In this document: positions 49,917 to 58,643 of the stretch, piece after piece
Numbering within the stretch: the first letter of the stretch is position 1
How the letters are laid out: each line of letters starts with the position of its first letter
NCBI GenBank assembly: GCA_049698695.1
Contig: JBAVYH010000108.1
Coordinates: 21,371 to 85,370 of the forward strand
Direction: 5' to 3'
DNA: 64,000 bases
DNA from: Bog-375 sp049698695
Lineage (GTDB): Bacteria > Acidobacteriota > Terriglobia > Bryobacterales > Bryobacteraceae
Program-made: the position numbers and the translations under genes
Notes under the pieces: generated by a model
Databases searched by the model: none
Told to the model about the DNA's origin: nothing
Seen by the model: the letters and a program-made list of their open reading frames with translations, nothing else

Positions 49917-51233
49917 ATGAACCAGCTATCTGATTATAAACAAAGGATTACCACCGCGGAACATGCGGTCGAACTGGTCCACTCGGGCGACCGGGTCTGG
50001 GTGCAGCAAGGGTGTGGCGTCCCGGTCACGCTGCTCGACGCACTGGTGCAACGCGCCGATGAGCTGCGGGATGTCGAGATGTGCCACATGTTGACTCTAA
50101 GCACACTGGCTTACACCCGGCTGGAATTCGCCGGCCACTTCCGGCACAACGGCTTGTTCCTGGGCGGCAATGTCAGGGAAGCGGTGGCGGAGGGCCGCGG
50201 CGACTACACGCCGATCTGTCTGAGCGAGATTGAAGGCCTTTTCGAACACCAGTTGCCGATCGACGTCGCCTTCGTGCAAGTGTGCCCGCCGGATGAGCAC
50301 GGTTTCGTCAGCCTGTGTGTGGGCGCGGATTGCACCTTGACGGCGGCGCGGAGGGCACGCATTGTCATAGCGGAGATGAACGAGCGCGCTCCGCGCACCC
50401 TGGGAGATGCGTTCCTGCACCTCAGCCAGATTACGGCCCTGGTTCCCACCTCCCGGCCGCTGGTGGAACTCCATTCGGAACCGCCGACGGAGTTACACGC
50501 GCGCATCGCGGAGCATGTGGCCGCGCTGGTACCCGATGGCGCCACCCTGCAGATGGGAATCGGCGGCATTCCCAATGCGGTGGTGGCCCGTCTCACCAGC
50601 CACAGGGATCTCGGCGTTCACAGCGAGATGTGCCCCGACTGCGTTGTGCCGCTGATCGAAGCCGGCGTCATCAACGGCGCGCGCAAGACGCTTCATCCGG
50701 GCAAGGTGGTGGCGGGATTCATTTTTGGATCGCAGGTGTTGTTTGACTTCGTCGACAACAATCCCATGTTCGAGTTCCATCCCACCAGCTATGTCAATGA
50801 TCCATTTGTGATTGCGCAGAACGACAATATGGTTTCGATTAACTCCGCGATTCAGGTGGATCTGACCGGCCAGGTCTGCGCCGATTCGATCGGCACGCGG
50901 CCTTACAGCGGATTCGGCGGGCAACTCGACTTCGTGCGCGGCGCAGCCCGTTCCAAGGGCGGCAAACCGGTCATCGCGCTGCCCGCCACTGCCTGCAAGG
51001 GAACCGTTTCACGCATCGTGCCGGTGCTCGACGCCGGCGCCGGCGTGGTGACCTCGCGCGCCGACGTACATTATGTTGTGACGGAATTCGGCGCCGTCAA
51101 TCTGCACGGCAAAACGCTGCGGCAGCGCGCCGAAGCCCTGATCGGCATTGCCGATCCCCGCTTCCGCGACCAGCTTTACGATTTCGCGGTTCGGGCGAAC
51201 TATCTGGAAGCGCGGGCCGCGCTGGTGGCGTGA
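49917..51233 (+). CDS. Acetyl-CoA hydrolase/4-hydroxybutyrate CoA-transferase family protein
   Basis: 438 residues from ATG 49917, with AAGGTGGTG upstream. Two-domain class I CoA-transferase: GDRVWVQQGCGVPVTLLDAL at the start, IDVAFVQVCPPDEHGFVSLC, GATLQMGIGGIPNAVVA, then E237 in GVHSEMCPDC, which is the position of the catalytic Glu, and YSGFGGQLDFVRGA. Members move CoA between acetyl-CoA and short acids such as 4-hydroxybutyrate, butyrate or propionate. The donor and acceptor cannot be told from sequence. It is a single-gene unit with its own strong promoter. Confidence 0.93.
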   Translation: MNQLSDYKQRITTAEHAVELVHSGDRVWVQQGCGVPVTLLDALVQRADELRDVEMCHMLTLSTLAYTRLEFAGHFRHNGLFLGGNVREAVAEGRGDYTPICLSEIEGLFEHQLPIDVAFVQVCPPDEHGFVSLCVGADCTLTAARRARIVIAEMNERAPRTLGDAFLHLSQITALVPTSRPLVELHSEPPTELHARIAEHVAALVPDGATLQMGIGGIPNAVVARLTSHRDLGVHSEMCPDCVVPLIEAGVINGARKTLHPGKVVAGFIFGSQVLFDFVDNNPMFEFHPTSYVNDPFVIAQNDNMVSINSAIQVDLTGQVCADSIGTRPYSGFGGQLDFVRGAARSKGGKPVIALPATACKGTVSRIVPVLDAGAGVVTSRADVHYVVTEFGAVNLHGKTLRQRAEALIGIADPRFRDQLYDFAVRANYLEARAALVA

Positions 51234-51240
51234 GACAATC

Positions 51241-51276
51241 CGCCCGCAAACGGGCGTTGGCAGGCTAAAAGCTGCC
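51241..51276. terminator. Paired hairpins between convergent genes
   Basis: CGCCCG-CAAA-CGGGCG (51241-51256) is a perfect 6-base stem with a tetraloop, followed by GGCAG/CTGCC (51259-51276). They lie in the 52-base gap between the convergent CoA-transferase and sorbosone-dehydrogenase-like genes. No T tract on either strand, so efficiency is uncertain. Confidence 0.4.
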
Positions 51277-51285
51277 CCACCTTGG

Positions 51286-52602
51286 CTACCGTCCCCCGTA
51301 CGCCATGCGCCACACCGTGTTCGATCCGTCGTCGGTGACGATCAGCGATCCGTCTTTGGCCACCGCTACTCCCACTGGCCGGCCCCACACGTCGCCGGAC
51401 GGCGTCACGAACCCCGTCAGAAAATCTTCGTACTCTCCGGTAGCGCGGCCCTTGTCGAGTGGTACCCGGATCACTTCGTAACCCGTCCGCACCGCCTTGT
51501 TCCACGACCCATGCTCTGCGGCGAAAATGTCGCCGCGATATTCGGCGGGGAATTGAGTCCCTTCGTAGAACGTCATTTCGAGCGACGCGTTGTGCGGCTG
51601 CAGCAGCACATCCGGCGTCAGCACCTTGGACTTCAGCTCCGGATGCTTCCCCTGTTGACGCGGGTCCCAATGGCCGCCCATATAAAACCAGGGCCAACCA
51701 TAAAAACCGCCGGGTACGATATGAGTGATGTAGTCCGGCACCAGGTTATCGCCCAGATTATCGCGCTCATTCACCGAGGCCCACAATTCGCCCGTCTGAG
51801 GTTGGACCGCAATCCCCACCGCATTGCGAATTCCCCAGGCGTAGACTTCAAGCCCCGATCCGTCCGGTTTCGCCACCAGAATGTCCGCTCGGTGATATTC
51901 GGCGGGGTTGTTGTCCGTATCGTCATCGTTGGAGTGCGAGCCCACCGAGATGAACAGCTTGGCGCCGTCCTTGGAAAAGGCCAGGTCGCGCGTCCAGTGG
52001 CCGCCTCCGCGAAGACGTCCGCCGCCCGGGATTTTCACTAGTGTTTCCGGCTTGCCGCTGGCTTGCAGGTCGCCGTTGTGATACGGAAAACGCACCACCG
52101 AGTTGGTGTTGCCCACATATAGATACGCGGGATTCGGTCCCGGCGGATAAAAAGCAAGCCCGAACGGCTGCGTCAATCCGGTAGCGTAGACCTCCATTTT
52201 CTCCGCGTGTCCATGAGCGTCGATGCCGCGCAGCACGCGGATCCGGCCGGGCTCGCTCTCCACCACAAACAGATCGCCGTTCGGCGCGGTGCGCACCAGC
52301 CGCGGGTTCGTCAGGCCCGTGGCATACTCGGTCACGGTGAAGCCCGGCAGCGCCTGTGGCCAGGCATTGGCAGGGCGCGGCACCAGGTGTGCGCCATTGT
52401 CCACCGCCTGGGTAGCGTACGGTTGCGGCAGATCGGCAATCGTGATCCTCCGCACGGTGCCCGGCTGTTCGTGGCGATAGTCCGTGAACGCCGCCCGCCC
52501 TTCTTCGACTTTAGCGCCCGCAGGCAACGCTGCGTACACGAAGCCGGCGCACAGAGCCGCAGCGCACAGCGCCCGCACAAGAAACAGTGATCGTTGAGAC
52601 AT
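51286..52602 (-). CDS. L-sorbosone dehydrogenase-like/PQQ-type glucose dehydrogenase beta-propeller protein
   Basis: 438 residues from ATG 52602, preceded by GAGGGAC; the frame extends further but without start signals. A signal peptide (SLFLVRALCAAALCAGFVYA) leads into a six-bladed propeller of the sorbosone/glucose dehydrogenase (GSDH) family: ITEYATGLTNPRLVRTAPNGDLFVVES, GQPFGLAFYPPG-type, RGGGHWTRDLAFSKDGAKLFISVGS, YAWGIRNAVGIA, and FAAEHGSWNKAVRTGYEVIRV. These are periplasmic quinoprotein-like enzymes oxidising aldoses. PQQ-binding residues cannot be confirmed by eye. It lies 116 bases after the periplasmic adaptor gene on the same strand. Confidence 0.9.
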   Translation of the reverse strand: MSQRSLFLVRALCAAALCAGFVYAALPAGAKVEEGRAAFTDYRHEQPGTVRRITIADLPQPYATQAVDNGAHLVPRPANAWPQALPGFTVTEYATGLTNPRLVRTAPNGDLFVVESEPGRIRVLRGIDAHGHAEKMEVYATGLTQPFGLAFYPPGPNPAYLYVGNTNSVVRFPYHNGDLQASGKPETLVKIPGGGRLRGGGHWTRDLAFSKDGAKLFISVGSHSNDDDTDNNPAEYHRADILVAKPDGSGLEVYAWGIRNAVGIAVQPQTGELWASVNERDNLGDNLVPDYITHIVPGGFYGWPWFYMGGHWDPRQQGKHPELKSKVLTPDVLLQPHNASLEMTFYEGTQFPAEYRGDIFAAEHGSWNKAVRTGYEVIRVPLDKGRATGEYEDFLTGFVTPSGDVWGRPVGVAVAKDGSLIVTDDGSNTVWRMAYGGR

Positions 52603-52718
52603 CTTCTGAAGTCCCTCTGAATGACCAGCACTCAGATGATGTCTTGCCTGCGTTCGGCGATTCATCGATACCACACGCCCGGCGTGACGGCCGCGGCGCG
52701 AATGCCGCGCAGCGCGAG

Positions 52719-53924
52719 CTACATGGCCGGCGTCACCCGTACGCCGTCCTTGAGCGGCACATCGGTGGGCAGGGCCACCGCATCGCCCTCTTCCAGGCCC
52801 GCGGTGACCTGTATCCGCGTCACCGTGGAGTTGCCGGTCTTTACCGGCCGACGCTCCACGTGATCGCCCTCAAGCCGGAACACCCAATCGCCAGAGGCAT
52901 CGTGGTGCAGTGCCTCCTTGGGAATCACCAGCGCTCCCTCGGCGACGGCGGTACGGATCTCGGCATCCACATTGGTGCCTGGTATCAGCTCGCGTCCCGG
53001 GTTGTCGATCACCGTGACCACTTCGCCCACCTGGCGCGAGCCCAGCGGCTGAATGGAGGCCGGCATTTTCTCCACTGTGCCGTGCCACTGCTTTCCGGGC
53101 AGCGCTTCCCAGGTGATGGTCACCGGCTGGCTGGGCGCCACGCGGCCCAGCAACGGCTCGTCGACGTACACCCGGACCCACACCCGGTCGAGGCGGCCGA
53201 CGTCAGCCAGCAGATCGCCCGCAGCCAGATAGGCGCCCGGCTGCAGCACCAGCCCGTACACTTCTCCTGCCAGCGGCGCGCGCAGCACTTCCGCGGCCGC
53301 GTGCGCGCGAACCGCCCGCAGCGCCGCTTGCGCATCCGCCAGCCGCGCCTGCGCCGCATCGACGTCGGTTGCGCCCACCAGCGCCTTCCGCCGTTTCTCC
53401 CAGCCCTGGATTTCGATCTTCGATTGCTCCACCTTATCGGCTGCCTCCTGCACTTGGTGGGCGGTGGCGGCCTCCTTTTTCTGTAAACGCTGCAGCGCTT
53501 CGTAATCCTTCTGCTCCGTCTCCAGCTCGAAACGCGCTCGCGCCAGGTTGTTGTCGACCTCAGTGAGTTCCGCCGGTCGGCCGCCCTGTTCCAGCGACGC
53601 CAGATGGGCGCGCGCCTCATCCACCCGCGCCTGGGCGGCTTCCAGGTCCGCAGCGCGCGTGGGGTCGCTGATTTCGGCCAGCTCTTCCCCTTGCGCCACC
53701 CGCTCGCCATTATGCACCGCCAAGGTGGCCAGCAAGCCTGCGGTTTCGGCGCGCACCGGCCGCCATTCGTACGGCTCTACCTTTCCATTGGTGGGTAGCG
53801 TGCTCACCAGTGTTTCCCGCTGGACGCGCACGAAGCCGACTGCCGGCGGCCGGCTCTTGCGCAAGATTCCCCACACGATTATGGCGGCCACCACCGCCAG
53901 CAGCAGCACGGCGAGCTTCTTCAA
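52719..53924 (-). CDS. HlyD/MacA-type periplasmic adaptor (membrane fusion protein)
   Basis: 401 residues, with TTG 53924 as the likely start because GGGGAGACC precedes it; a far-upstream ATG at 54344 would read through the intergenic palindromes. An N-terminal anchor (LAVLLLAVVAAIIVWGIL), a lipoyl half-motif (RAETAGLLATLAVHNGERVAQGEELAEI), a coiled-coil hairpin (about 85-180) and beta-barrel/MP domains follow (VWVRVYVDEPLLGRV, ELIPGTNVDAEI, GLEEGDAVALPTDVPLKDG). Such adaptors link an inner-membrane RND or ABC pump to an outer-membrane channel. No pump or channel gene is next to it, so it is an orphan here. Confidence 0.88.
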   Translation of the reverse strand: MKKLAVLLLAVVAAIIVWGILRKSRPPAVGFVRVQRETLVSTLPTNGKVEPYEWRPVRAETAGLLATLAVHNGERVAQGEELAEISDPTRAADLEAAQARVDEARAHLASLEQGGRPAELTEVDNNLARARFELETEQKDYEALQRLQKKEAATAHQVQEAADKVEQSKIEIQGWEKRRKALVGATDVDAAQARLADAQAALRAVRAHAAAEVLRAPLAGEVYGLVLQPGAYLAAGDLLADVGRLDRVWVRVYVDEPLLGRVAPSQPVTITWEALPGKQWHGTVEKMPASIQPLGSRQVGEVVTVIDNPGRELIPGTNVDAEIRTAVAEGALVIPKEALHHDASGDWVFRLEGDHVERRPVKTGNSTVTRIQVTAGLEEGDAVALPTDVPLKDGVRVTPAM

Positions 53925-53951
53925 TCTGGTCTCCCCACCTATCTTAACCAC

Positions 53952-53963
53952 TGTTTCGAAACA
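53952..53963. repeat. 12-bp perfect palindrome upstream of the adaptor gene
   Basis: TGTTTCGAAACA is a perfect 12-base palindrome ending 28 bases before the TTG start of the adaptor gene; a second half-site TGAAACA follows at 53966-53972. The geometry suits a TetR-like repressor operator, but no regulator gene is adjacent. Confidence 0.35.
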
Positions 53964-54173
53964 CGTGAAACACGGCCGCCGCAGCCTCTTCAAGCGATAT
54001 GACTGGAGTTTGACGCGGAGCGGCCCCGGCAAGCTCGCCCCGACTGGCGCGGTGACGCTGGGTGTTCGGATATTCGGAGCTTCTGTAGCCAGCGCCATGG
54101 TCCTTCGGCAGATAAGTTTGGTCCACCATTGGGAGTATTCTCTCTGCGGATGATTCGACCTTAAGATATTAAT

Positions 54174-54190
54174 CACGCACAGCGTGCGTG
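54174..54190 (+). repeat. 7-bp inverted repeat just before the FkbM gene
   Basis: CACGCAC (54174-54180) and GTGCGTG (54184-54190) are perfect arms around AGC. The stem ends against GAGGTG, the probable ribosome binding site for ATG 54199, so it could control translation or serve as an operator. Confidence 0.35.
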
Positions 54191-54198
54191 AGGTGCAG

Positions 54199-55122
54199 AT
54201 GCCCATTGTGCATAAGATATTGAAGCCGCTTCTGTTGGCGATCGCGATCGTGGCGTTGTTGATGACGGTATGGCCGCCGGCCCGGCTCGCCGCAGTCTGG
54301 GCGGTGGGCCGCTGCCAGGGCTGCTCGTTCCAGGATTCCGTCAACAGTCATGCCCTGATGGTTAACACGGAGCGGGCCGGTGAGGAGATTGGCGCCGCCA
54401 GTAAAGTGATCCAGACAGACCCCAACGGCTTTGAGCTTGTGGAGACGCCCATGGGGAGGTATTGGACCGTGCCCCATGACCGGTTCCTGAAGTTCACGCT
54501 CGGCGAGGAGAAGCTGGAAATCTACGATCGCGATGTAGTCTCGGTGAAGCCCGGAGACGTAGTGCTGGATTGCGGCGCCAATGTGGGCGTCTTCACGCGG
54601 ACGGCGCTGGATCGCGGGGCAAAGCTGGTGGTTGCGATCGAGCCTGCACCGAACACAGTGATATGCCTGCGGCGCAACTATGAAAAGGAAATCGCTGCGG
54701 GGCGCGTGATCGTAGTGCCGAAGGGCGTCTGGAGCCATCCGGACGTGCTGGAACTGGCGCAAGGCGACGCCGGCAATACCACCGGCAACAGTTTTGTGTT
54801 CGGCCGAAACCGGCAAGACAAGATCAAAGTGCCGCTGACGACCATCGATATTCTGGCAAGTGACCTAGCGCTGCCGCGGGTCGACTTCATCAAGATGGAT
54901 ATCGAAGGTTCGGAAAAGGATGCGCTGCGGGGCGCGGCGCAGACCATTCTCAAGTATCATCCGAGAATGGCGATCTCCTCGGAGCACCTTCCCGACGATG
55001 CGACAGCGATTCCCCGGACCGTAAACGCGATCTGGAGCGGCTACAGCGTGCGCTTTTCGAGTTGCCACGATCATTTGCTGACCATTCAGCCGCAGGTCCT
55101 GCTGTTCCAACCGAAGTCATAG
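54199..55122 (+). CDS. FkbM-family methyltransferase with N-terminal membrane anchor
   Basis: 307 residues from ATG 54199 (GTG 54184 upstream has no ribosome binding site). Residues about 8-28 form a hydrophobic anchor (LLLAIAIVALLMTVWPPARL). The SAM-binding region follows: VLDCGANVGVFTR, VVAIEPAPNTVICLRRN, and KMDIEGSEKDALRGA, the FkbM hallmarks. FkbM enzymes O-methylate sugars or polyketides. A membrane anchor is uncommon in this family and suggests action on a lipid-linked or surface glycan. Confidence 0.9.
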   Translation: MPIVHKILKPLLLAIAIVALLMTVWPPARLAAVWAVGRCQGCSFQDSVNSHALMVNTERAGEEIGAASKVIQTDPNGFELVETPMGRYWTVPHDRFLKFTLGEEKLEIYDRDVVSVKPGDVVLDCGANVGVFTRTALDRGAKLVVAIEPAPNTVICLRRNYEKEIAAGRVIVVPKGVWSHPDVLELAQGDAGNTTGNSFVFGRNRQDKIKVPLTTIDILASDLALPRVDFIKMDIEGSEKDALRGAAQTILKYHPRMAISSEHLPDDATAIPRTVNAIWSGYSVRFSSCHDHLLTIQPQVLLFQPKS

Positions 55123-55196
55123 GCCGCTGTCCACGAACCTGAAATGCAGGCTCCAGGTTTCCGCGAGCGGTATTCTGCGGGCGATATGATTGATCT

Positions 55197-56347
55197 ATGA
55201 CACGACGCGATCTCGGCAGAATTGCCCTGGCTGGCGCTGCGGCGCTGGACAAGCTCCCCGCCCAGGACAAACCGCTCCATTACACCGGCGCTCTCGACGG
55301 CTGTGAAAACAAAGTGGACGCTGCCGGCTTCGACCCCGTGCTCTATACCAAGGAGCTGCATGACGCTGCCCCGCTCCAAATGACCTTCCGCGCCACCACG
55401 CTCGCCGAGGCCGAAGCCTGGCAGCGCGCGTTGCGCGCCAAGGTAGCCGAACTGGTGGGCGGCTTCCCCGCCGAGCGCACACCGCTCCATGCCCAGACGC
55501 TCGAGGTCCACGAGTATCCCGCCTACCGGCGCGAGAAGTTCGTTTTTGAGAGCCGGCCCGGCGTCTGGGTGCTCGGCTACCTGCTGACGCCGAAGGCGCG
55601 CGGGCCCTTCGCGGCGGTGATCGCGCTTCCCGGCCACGGCCGCGGAGTGGACGACGTTGTCGGCATCGACGAACATGGCCGCGACCGCACCGTGAAAGGC
55701 CCTTACGAATACGATTTCGCCATCCAGATCGTCGAACACGGCATGGCCGCGGTAGCCATCGAACCGATGGCCTTCGGCTGCCGCCGCGATGCCATCACCA
55801 AGGCCAAAGGCCTCATAGCCACCGCCTGCCAGCCCGTCGCCGGCTCGGCTCTGCTGCTGGGCCAGACCATGATCGGCTGGCGCGTTTACGACACCATGCG
55901 CACCATCGACTGGATCGCCACCCGCTCCGAACTGGACGCCGTGCGCGTCGGCTGCCTGGGTGCTCCGGCGGCGGCACCTGCACACTGTTCACCGCCGCGC
56001 TCGACACCCGGGTTCGCGCGGCACTGGTGAGCTCATACCTCAACACGTTCCGCGCGAGCATCATGAGCGTGTCGCATTGCATCGATAATTACGTGCCGGG
56101 CATTCTCAATTGGGCGGAGATGTACGACGTGGCGGGCCTGGTGGCGCCGCGCGCGCTGTTCGCCGAGGGCGGGCTGCGCGACACCATCTTCCCCATCGCC
56201 GCGACGCGCTCGAGCTTCGACCGCGTGAAAAACATCTACCAGGTTTTTGGCGCCGCCGACCACGCCGGCCTGGAAATCTTCGACGGCCCGCACGGCTTCT
56301 CGGGCAAACTTGGCCTGCCCTTCCTGGCGAAGCACTTGGCCGCGTAA
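55197..56347 (+). pseudogene. Exported alpha/beta hydrolase (dienelactone-hydrolase/abhydrolase-7-like) broken by a one-base frameshift
   Basis: Two plus-strand frames together make one protein of about 383 residues. The first frame runs 55197-56030 and starts with a Tat-like leader TRRDLGRIALAGAAAL, followed by AVIALPGHGRG and MRTIDWIATRSELDAVRVGCLG. At about 55962-55964 one base is missing; in the other frame the text continues as SGGGTCTLFTAALDTRVRAALVSSYLN, which restores the nucleophile elbow G-x-S-G-G, then runs on to HGFSGKLGLPFLAKHLAA at 56347. The shift falls exactly at the active-site serine. It is either a true pseudogene or an assembly/sequencing error; no other damage is seen, so error or recent mutation are equally possible. 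Confidence 0.8.
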
Positions 56348-56427
56348 CGGTGCCCGGCGGCACTCACCGGTATCCTCACGAACGTCGCCACCGAGCGCTG
56401 CATTGCTTGGCGGCCGCCGAAAGAAGC

Positions 56428-56907
56428 TCACGCCTGCTTTTGCGCGAGAGGACCGATGATCGGCAGAACCACGGTCTTTCCCTGGTACGTCTGGAGGAGC
56501 ATATACAGCCAGAGGCCAAAACAGGCCAGCCCAAACACAAGCCAGAGCAGCCCAAACAATAGAGCGATGAGCCCAAAACCCGGGATATAGCCGAAAACGC
56601 TAAGCACGATGTGGAGCGCGATCCACAGAATGATGACGCCCACGTGCATGAAGATCGACTGGAAAGCGTGGAACCGAATCGTCCGGTTTTGGTTATACGG
56701 TGCCAACACCAGGAAAATAATCCCCGTGATGAGACCGAGGACATAGCAGAGCGTCCCCGCCACGTTATCCGCCATCGGCGCAGCACCTACTACAGGCGGC
56801 GGCACGCCCGCTCCCGGTGGCGGGGGCGCGCCCGCGCCCACCGGAGCGCCACACTTGGGACAGAACTGTCCCTCAACTTGCGTACCACAGCTTGCACAAA
56901 ACGGCAT
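56428..56907 (-). CDS. Zinc-ribbon DUF4870-like membrane protein
   Basis: 159 residues. The N-terminus is a zinc ribbon C4-x2-C7 ... C16-x2-C19 (FCASCG, FCPKCG), followed by a Gly/Pro-rich linker (about 22-45) and a DUF4870-type membrane domain with NRTIRFHAFQS and about three hydrophobic helices. Proteins of this design are common in Acidobacteriota; function unknown. It is first of a cluster with two further small membrane genes on the same strand. Confidence 0.85.
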   Translation of the reverse strand: MPFCASCGTQVEGQFCPKCGAPVGAGAPPPPGAGVPPPVVGAAPMADNVAGTLCYVLGLITGIIFLVLAPYNQNRTIRFHAFQSIFMHVGVIILWIALHIVLSVFGYIPGFGLIALLFGLLWLVFGLACFGLWLYMLLQTYQGKTVVLPIIGPLAQKQA

Positions 56908-56957
56908 AGAACTTCCTCCTTACGAACTCGCAGCAAATCTGCCCGAATCGGAGCAGC

Positions 56958-57419
56958 CTAACTTCTCAACCCGCCGTGCATGGCTTGCAGAAACTGCACG
57001 GCCCACCCGCCCAGCCACGTTACCACAGCCGCTGCGCCATATGCCAGACCGGCGCGCACAATCCACCGCCGCGCGGCCAGCCGCGAAGCCGGCCGCCCGC
57101 TCCAGGCCACCGCAGCATACCCGAGCAAAGCCACGGCAAAGGTGAGCGCGCCCAAGACGAACACCGGCCCGGCCGGCATCATGTGCCAGGCGGCGCCCAG
57201 CTTCCCATCGAGGGTCAGCACCGTGCTGCGGGTGAGGCCGCAGGTGGGGCACGGCAGTCCCGTGGCGCGGCGAAATGCGCAGGCGATCAGGATGGGTTTG
57301 CCCAAAAAGTAAACCCTCTGGGTGTCGGCAGCCAGCAGCATGCGCGCCAGCACGGCATCGAACAGAATGGTGGCGCCAACAACTGTAGCCAGAGGAGACT
57401 GCGAGCCAGGCCGATCCAT
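56958..57419 (-). CDS. DUF2752 membrane protein
   Basis: 153 residues from ATG 57419, which overlaps the stop of the RDD gene by one base (TGATG). The diagnostic block FRRATGLPCPTCGLTRSTVLTLDGKLGAAWHMMPAG identifies DUF2752. About four hydrophobic segments surround it. The CPTCG motif may bind a metal. Role unknown; translational coupling to the RDD gene suggests a shared membrane function. Confidence 0.88.
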   Translation of the reverse strand: MDRPGSQSPLATVVGATILFDAVLARMLLAADTQRVYFLGKPILIACAFRRATGLPCPTCGLTRSTVLTLDGKLGAAWHMMPAGPVFVLGALTFAVALLGYAAVAWSGRPASRLAARRWIVRAGLAYGAAAVVTWLGGWAVQFLQAMHGGLRS

Positions 57420-58021
57420 CAGATCCCCTGCGGATTGTTGACCACGTAACAGTTCACGGCCTTGTCGTGCAGCGTCTGGCCGCGATCGTCCCACAAAGGC
57501 CAGAGCAGATCGAGCGCCGGCAGGAACGGCACAAATCCCATCACCGCGCGCACCACCAGGCGGAGGAATGCCGTCCCCTGACTGAGCAGGTTGCCGTAAG
57601 CATCCACGGTCTTGACGTGCACCACCCCCTGCCCGATGGAGTAGCCGCGCTGCGCAATCAGGTACACGCCGTTATATAGCCCAACCAGCAGGGTGGCGGC
57701 CGGGAAAAGGAGGAGGAACATGCAGCACATGCCGACAAAGGCACCGTGGCCGGCCAATCCGGCGATGCTGGCCAGCACCGTCGCGGCAAGCAAATAGAGA
57801 ATTGCCATGCCGGCTCCTACCAGGAGGCCGTCAATGAGGAAGCCGACCGCGCGGTTGCCCCAACTGGCGTATCCGGCGGCGAACACGGCCGGGTATGAGG
57901 CGGCAGCCGCGACCGGCATACCCTGCGGCACCGGCGTTGCGGCTCGGGGCTGCGCCGCGCCACAAGTAGGACAATAGGCCGTGCCATCGGCCATAGACGA
58001 GCCGCAATTTGAGCAGAACAT
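57419..58021 (-). CDS. Zinc-ribbon RDD-family membrane protein
   Basis: 200 residues. An N-terminal zinc ribbon (FCSNCG, YCPTCG) is followed by an Ala-rich linker and an RDD domain: the leading RAVGFLIDGLLVG, then helices at about 67-90, 92-118, and the block GYSIGQGVVHVKTVDAYG, with DLLWPLWDDRGQTLHDKAVNCYVV near the end. RDD proteins are small membrane proteins, some with ion or metabolite transport activity. It is upstream of and overlaps DUF2752. Confidence 0.9.
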   Translation of the reverse strand: MFCSNCGSSMADGTAYCPTCGAAQPRAATPVPQGMPVAAAASYPAVFAAGYASWGNRAVGFLIDGLLVGAGMAILYLLAATVLASIAGLAGHGAFVGMCCMFLLLFPAATLLVGLYNGVYLIAQRGYSIGQGVVHVKTVDAYGNLLSQGTAFLRLVVRAVMGFVPFLPALDLLWPLWDDRGQTLHDKAVNCYVVNNPQGI

Positions 58022-58079
58022 AGTTTTTTGCTTACTGAGGATTTACATTACGCCTTTTGCAGCCGGGAGGGAAGAGAAA

Positions 58080-58238
58080 TCAGCGGTCGGGCGCGCCTAA
58101 CACAACCAGCGGCAGGATGGCGCCCAAGACGGCGCCGACGATGAGCGCCCCGTTGCCGGCACCGAGGAAGGAAGCCAGCAGGCCGGCGAGCGAACCCAGC
58201 CCCGCGCCCACCACCGCGATCATGATTCGTTTCCCCAT
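58080..58238 (-). CDS. Small glycine-rich membrane peptide
   Basis: 52 residues from ATG 58238; an earlier ATG at 58280 would overlap the FtsB-like gene's stop region. The sequence is nearly all hydrophobic with Gly spacing (VVGAGLGSLAGLLASFLGAGNG), giving one or two packed helices. It lies between the FtsB-like gene and the RDD gene on the same strand. The short length makes coding status less certain. Confidence 0.55.
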   Translation of the reverse strand: MGKRIMIAVVGAGLGSLAGLLASFLGAGNGALIVGAVLGAILPLVVLGAPDR

Positions 58239-58285
58239 CAATAGTCGGGTTTCGCCGGGCGCCTGCGACGCCGGACCCATCCGGC

Positions 58286-58582
58286 TTACTTCTTTTCCGG
58301 CTGGCCGGTGATGAAGACGGTATCGCCCGGGTGGACCAGTTTGTAGCGGTCGCGGATCTCGAGCTCCTGCTCCGACGGGTCGTTCTGAAGGCGGCGGATG
58401 TGGTCGCGCTTGCGTTCGATCTCACGGGCCAACTGCGCGTTGCGTTCTTCGAGACGCTGGATCTGCTGTTGCCTGGCCAGCACGGCGGGTATACCCTTGG
58501 GCCCGCTGAGTGTCGCCACGGCGTAAGCGGCGGCCATCGCGAAGATCACAATATATGCAGTGCGGGCCAACGGCGCTTTCAT
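58286..58582 (-). CDS. Septum formation initiator (FtsB/DivIC-like)
   Basis: 98 residues. One N-terminal hydrophobic helix (about 8-25), a coiled coil (about 35-65, LARQQQIQRLEERNAQLAREIERKRD) and the family tail DPSEQELEIRDRYKLVHPGDTVF are the FtsB/DivIC pattern. These proteins join FtsL and DivIB/FtsQ at the division site. It diverges from cutA with a 61-base shared upstream region. Confidence 0.9.
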   Translation of the reverse strand: MKAPLARTAYIVIFAMAAAYAVATLSGPKGIPAVLARQQQIQRLEERNAQLAREIERKRDHIRRLQNDPSEQELEIRDRYKLVHPGDTVFITGQPEKK

Positions 58583-58643
58583 CGAACTTTGCCCTGGAAG
58601 ATAATGGTAACACTGCGGTGAAATTCTTCAACGCACTTTTTTC

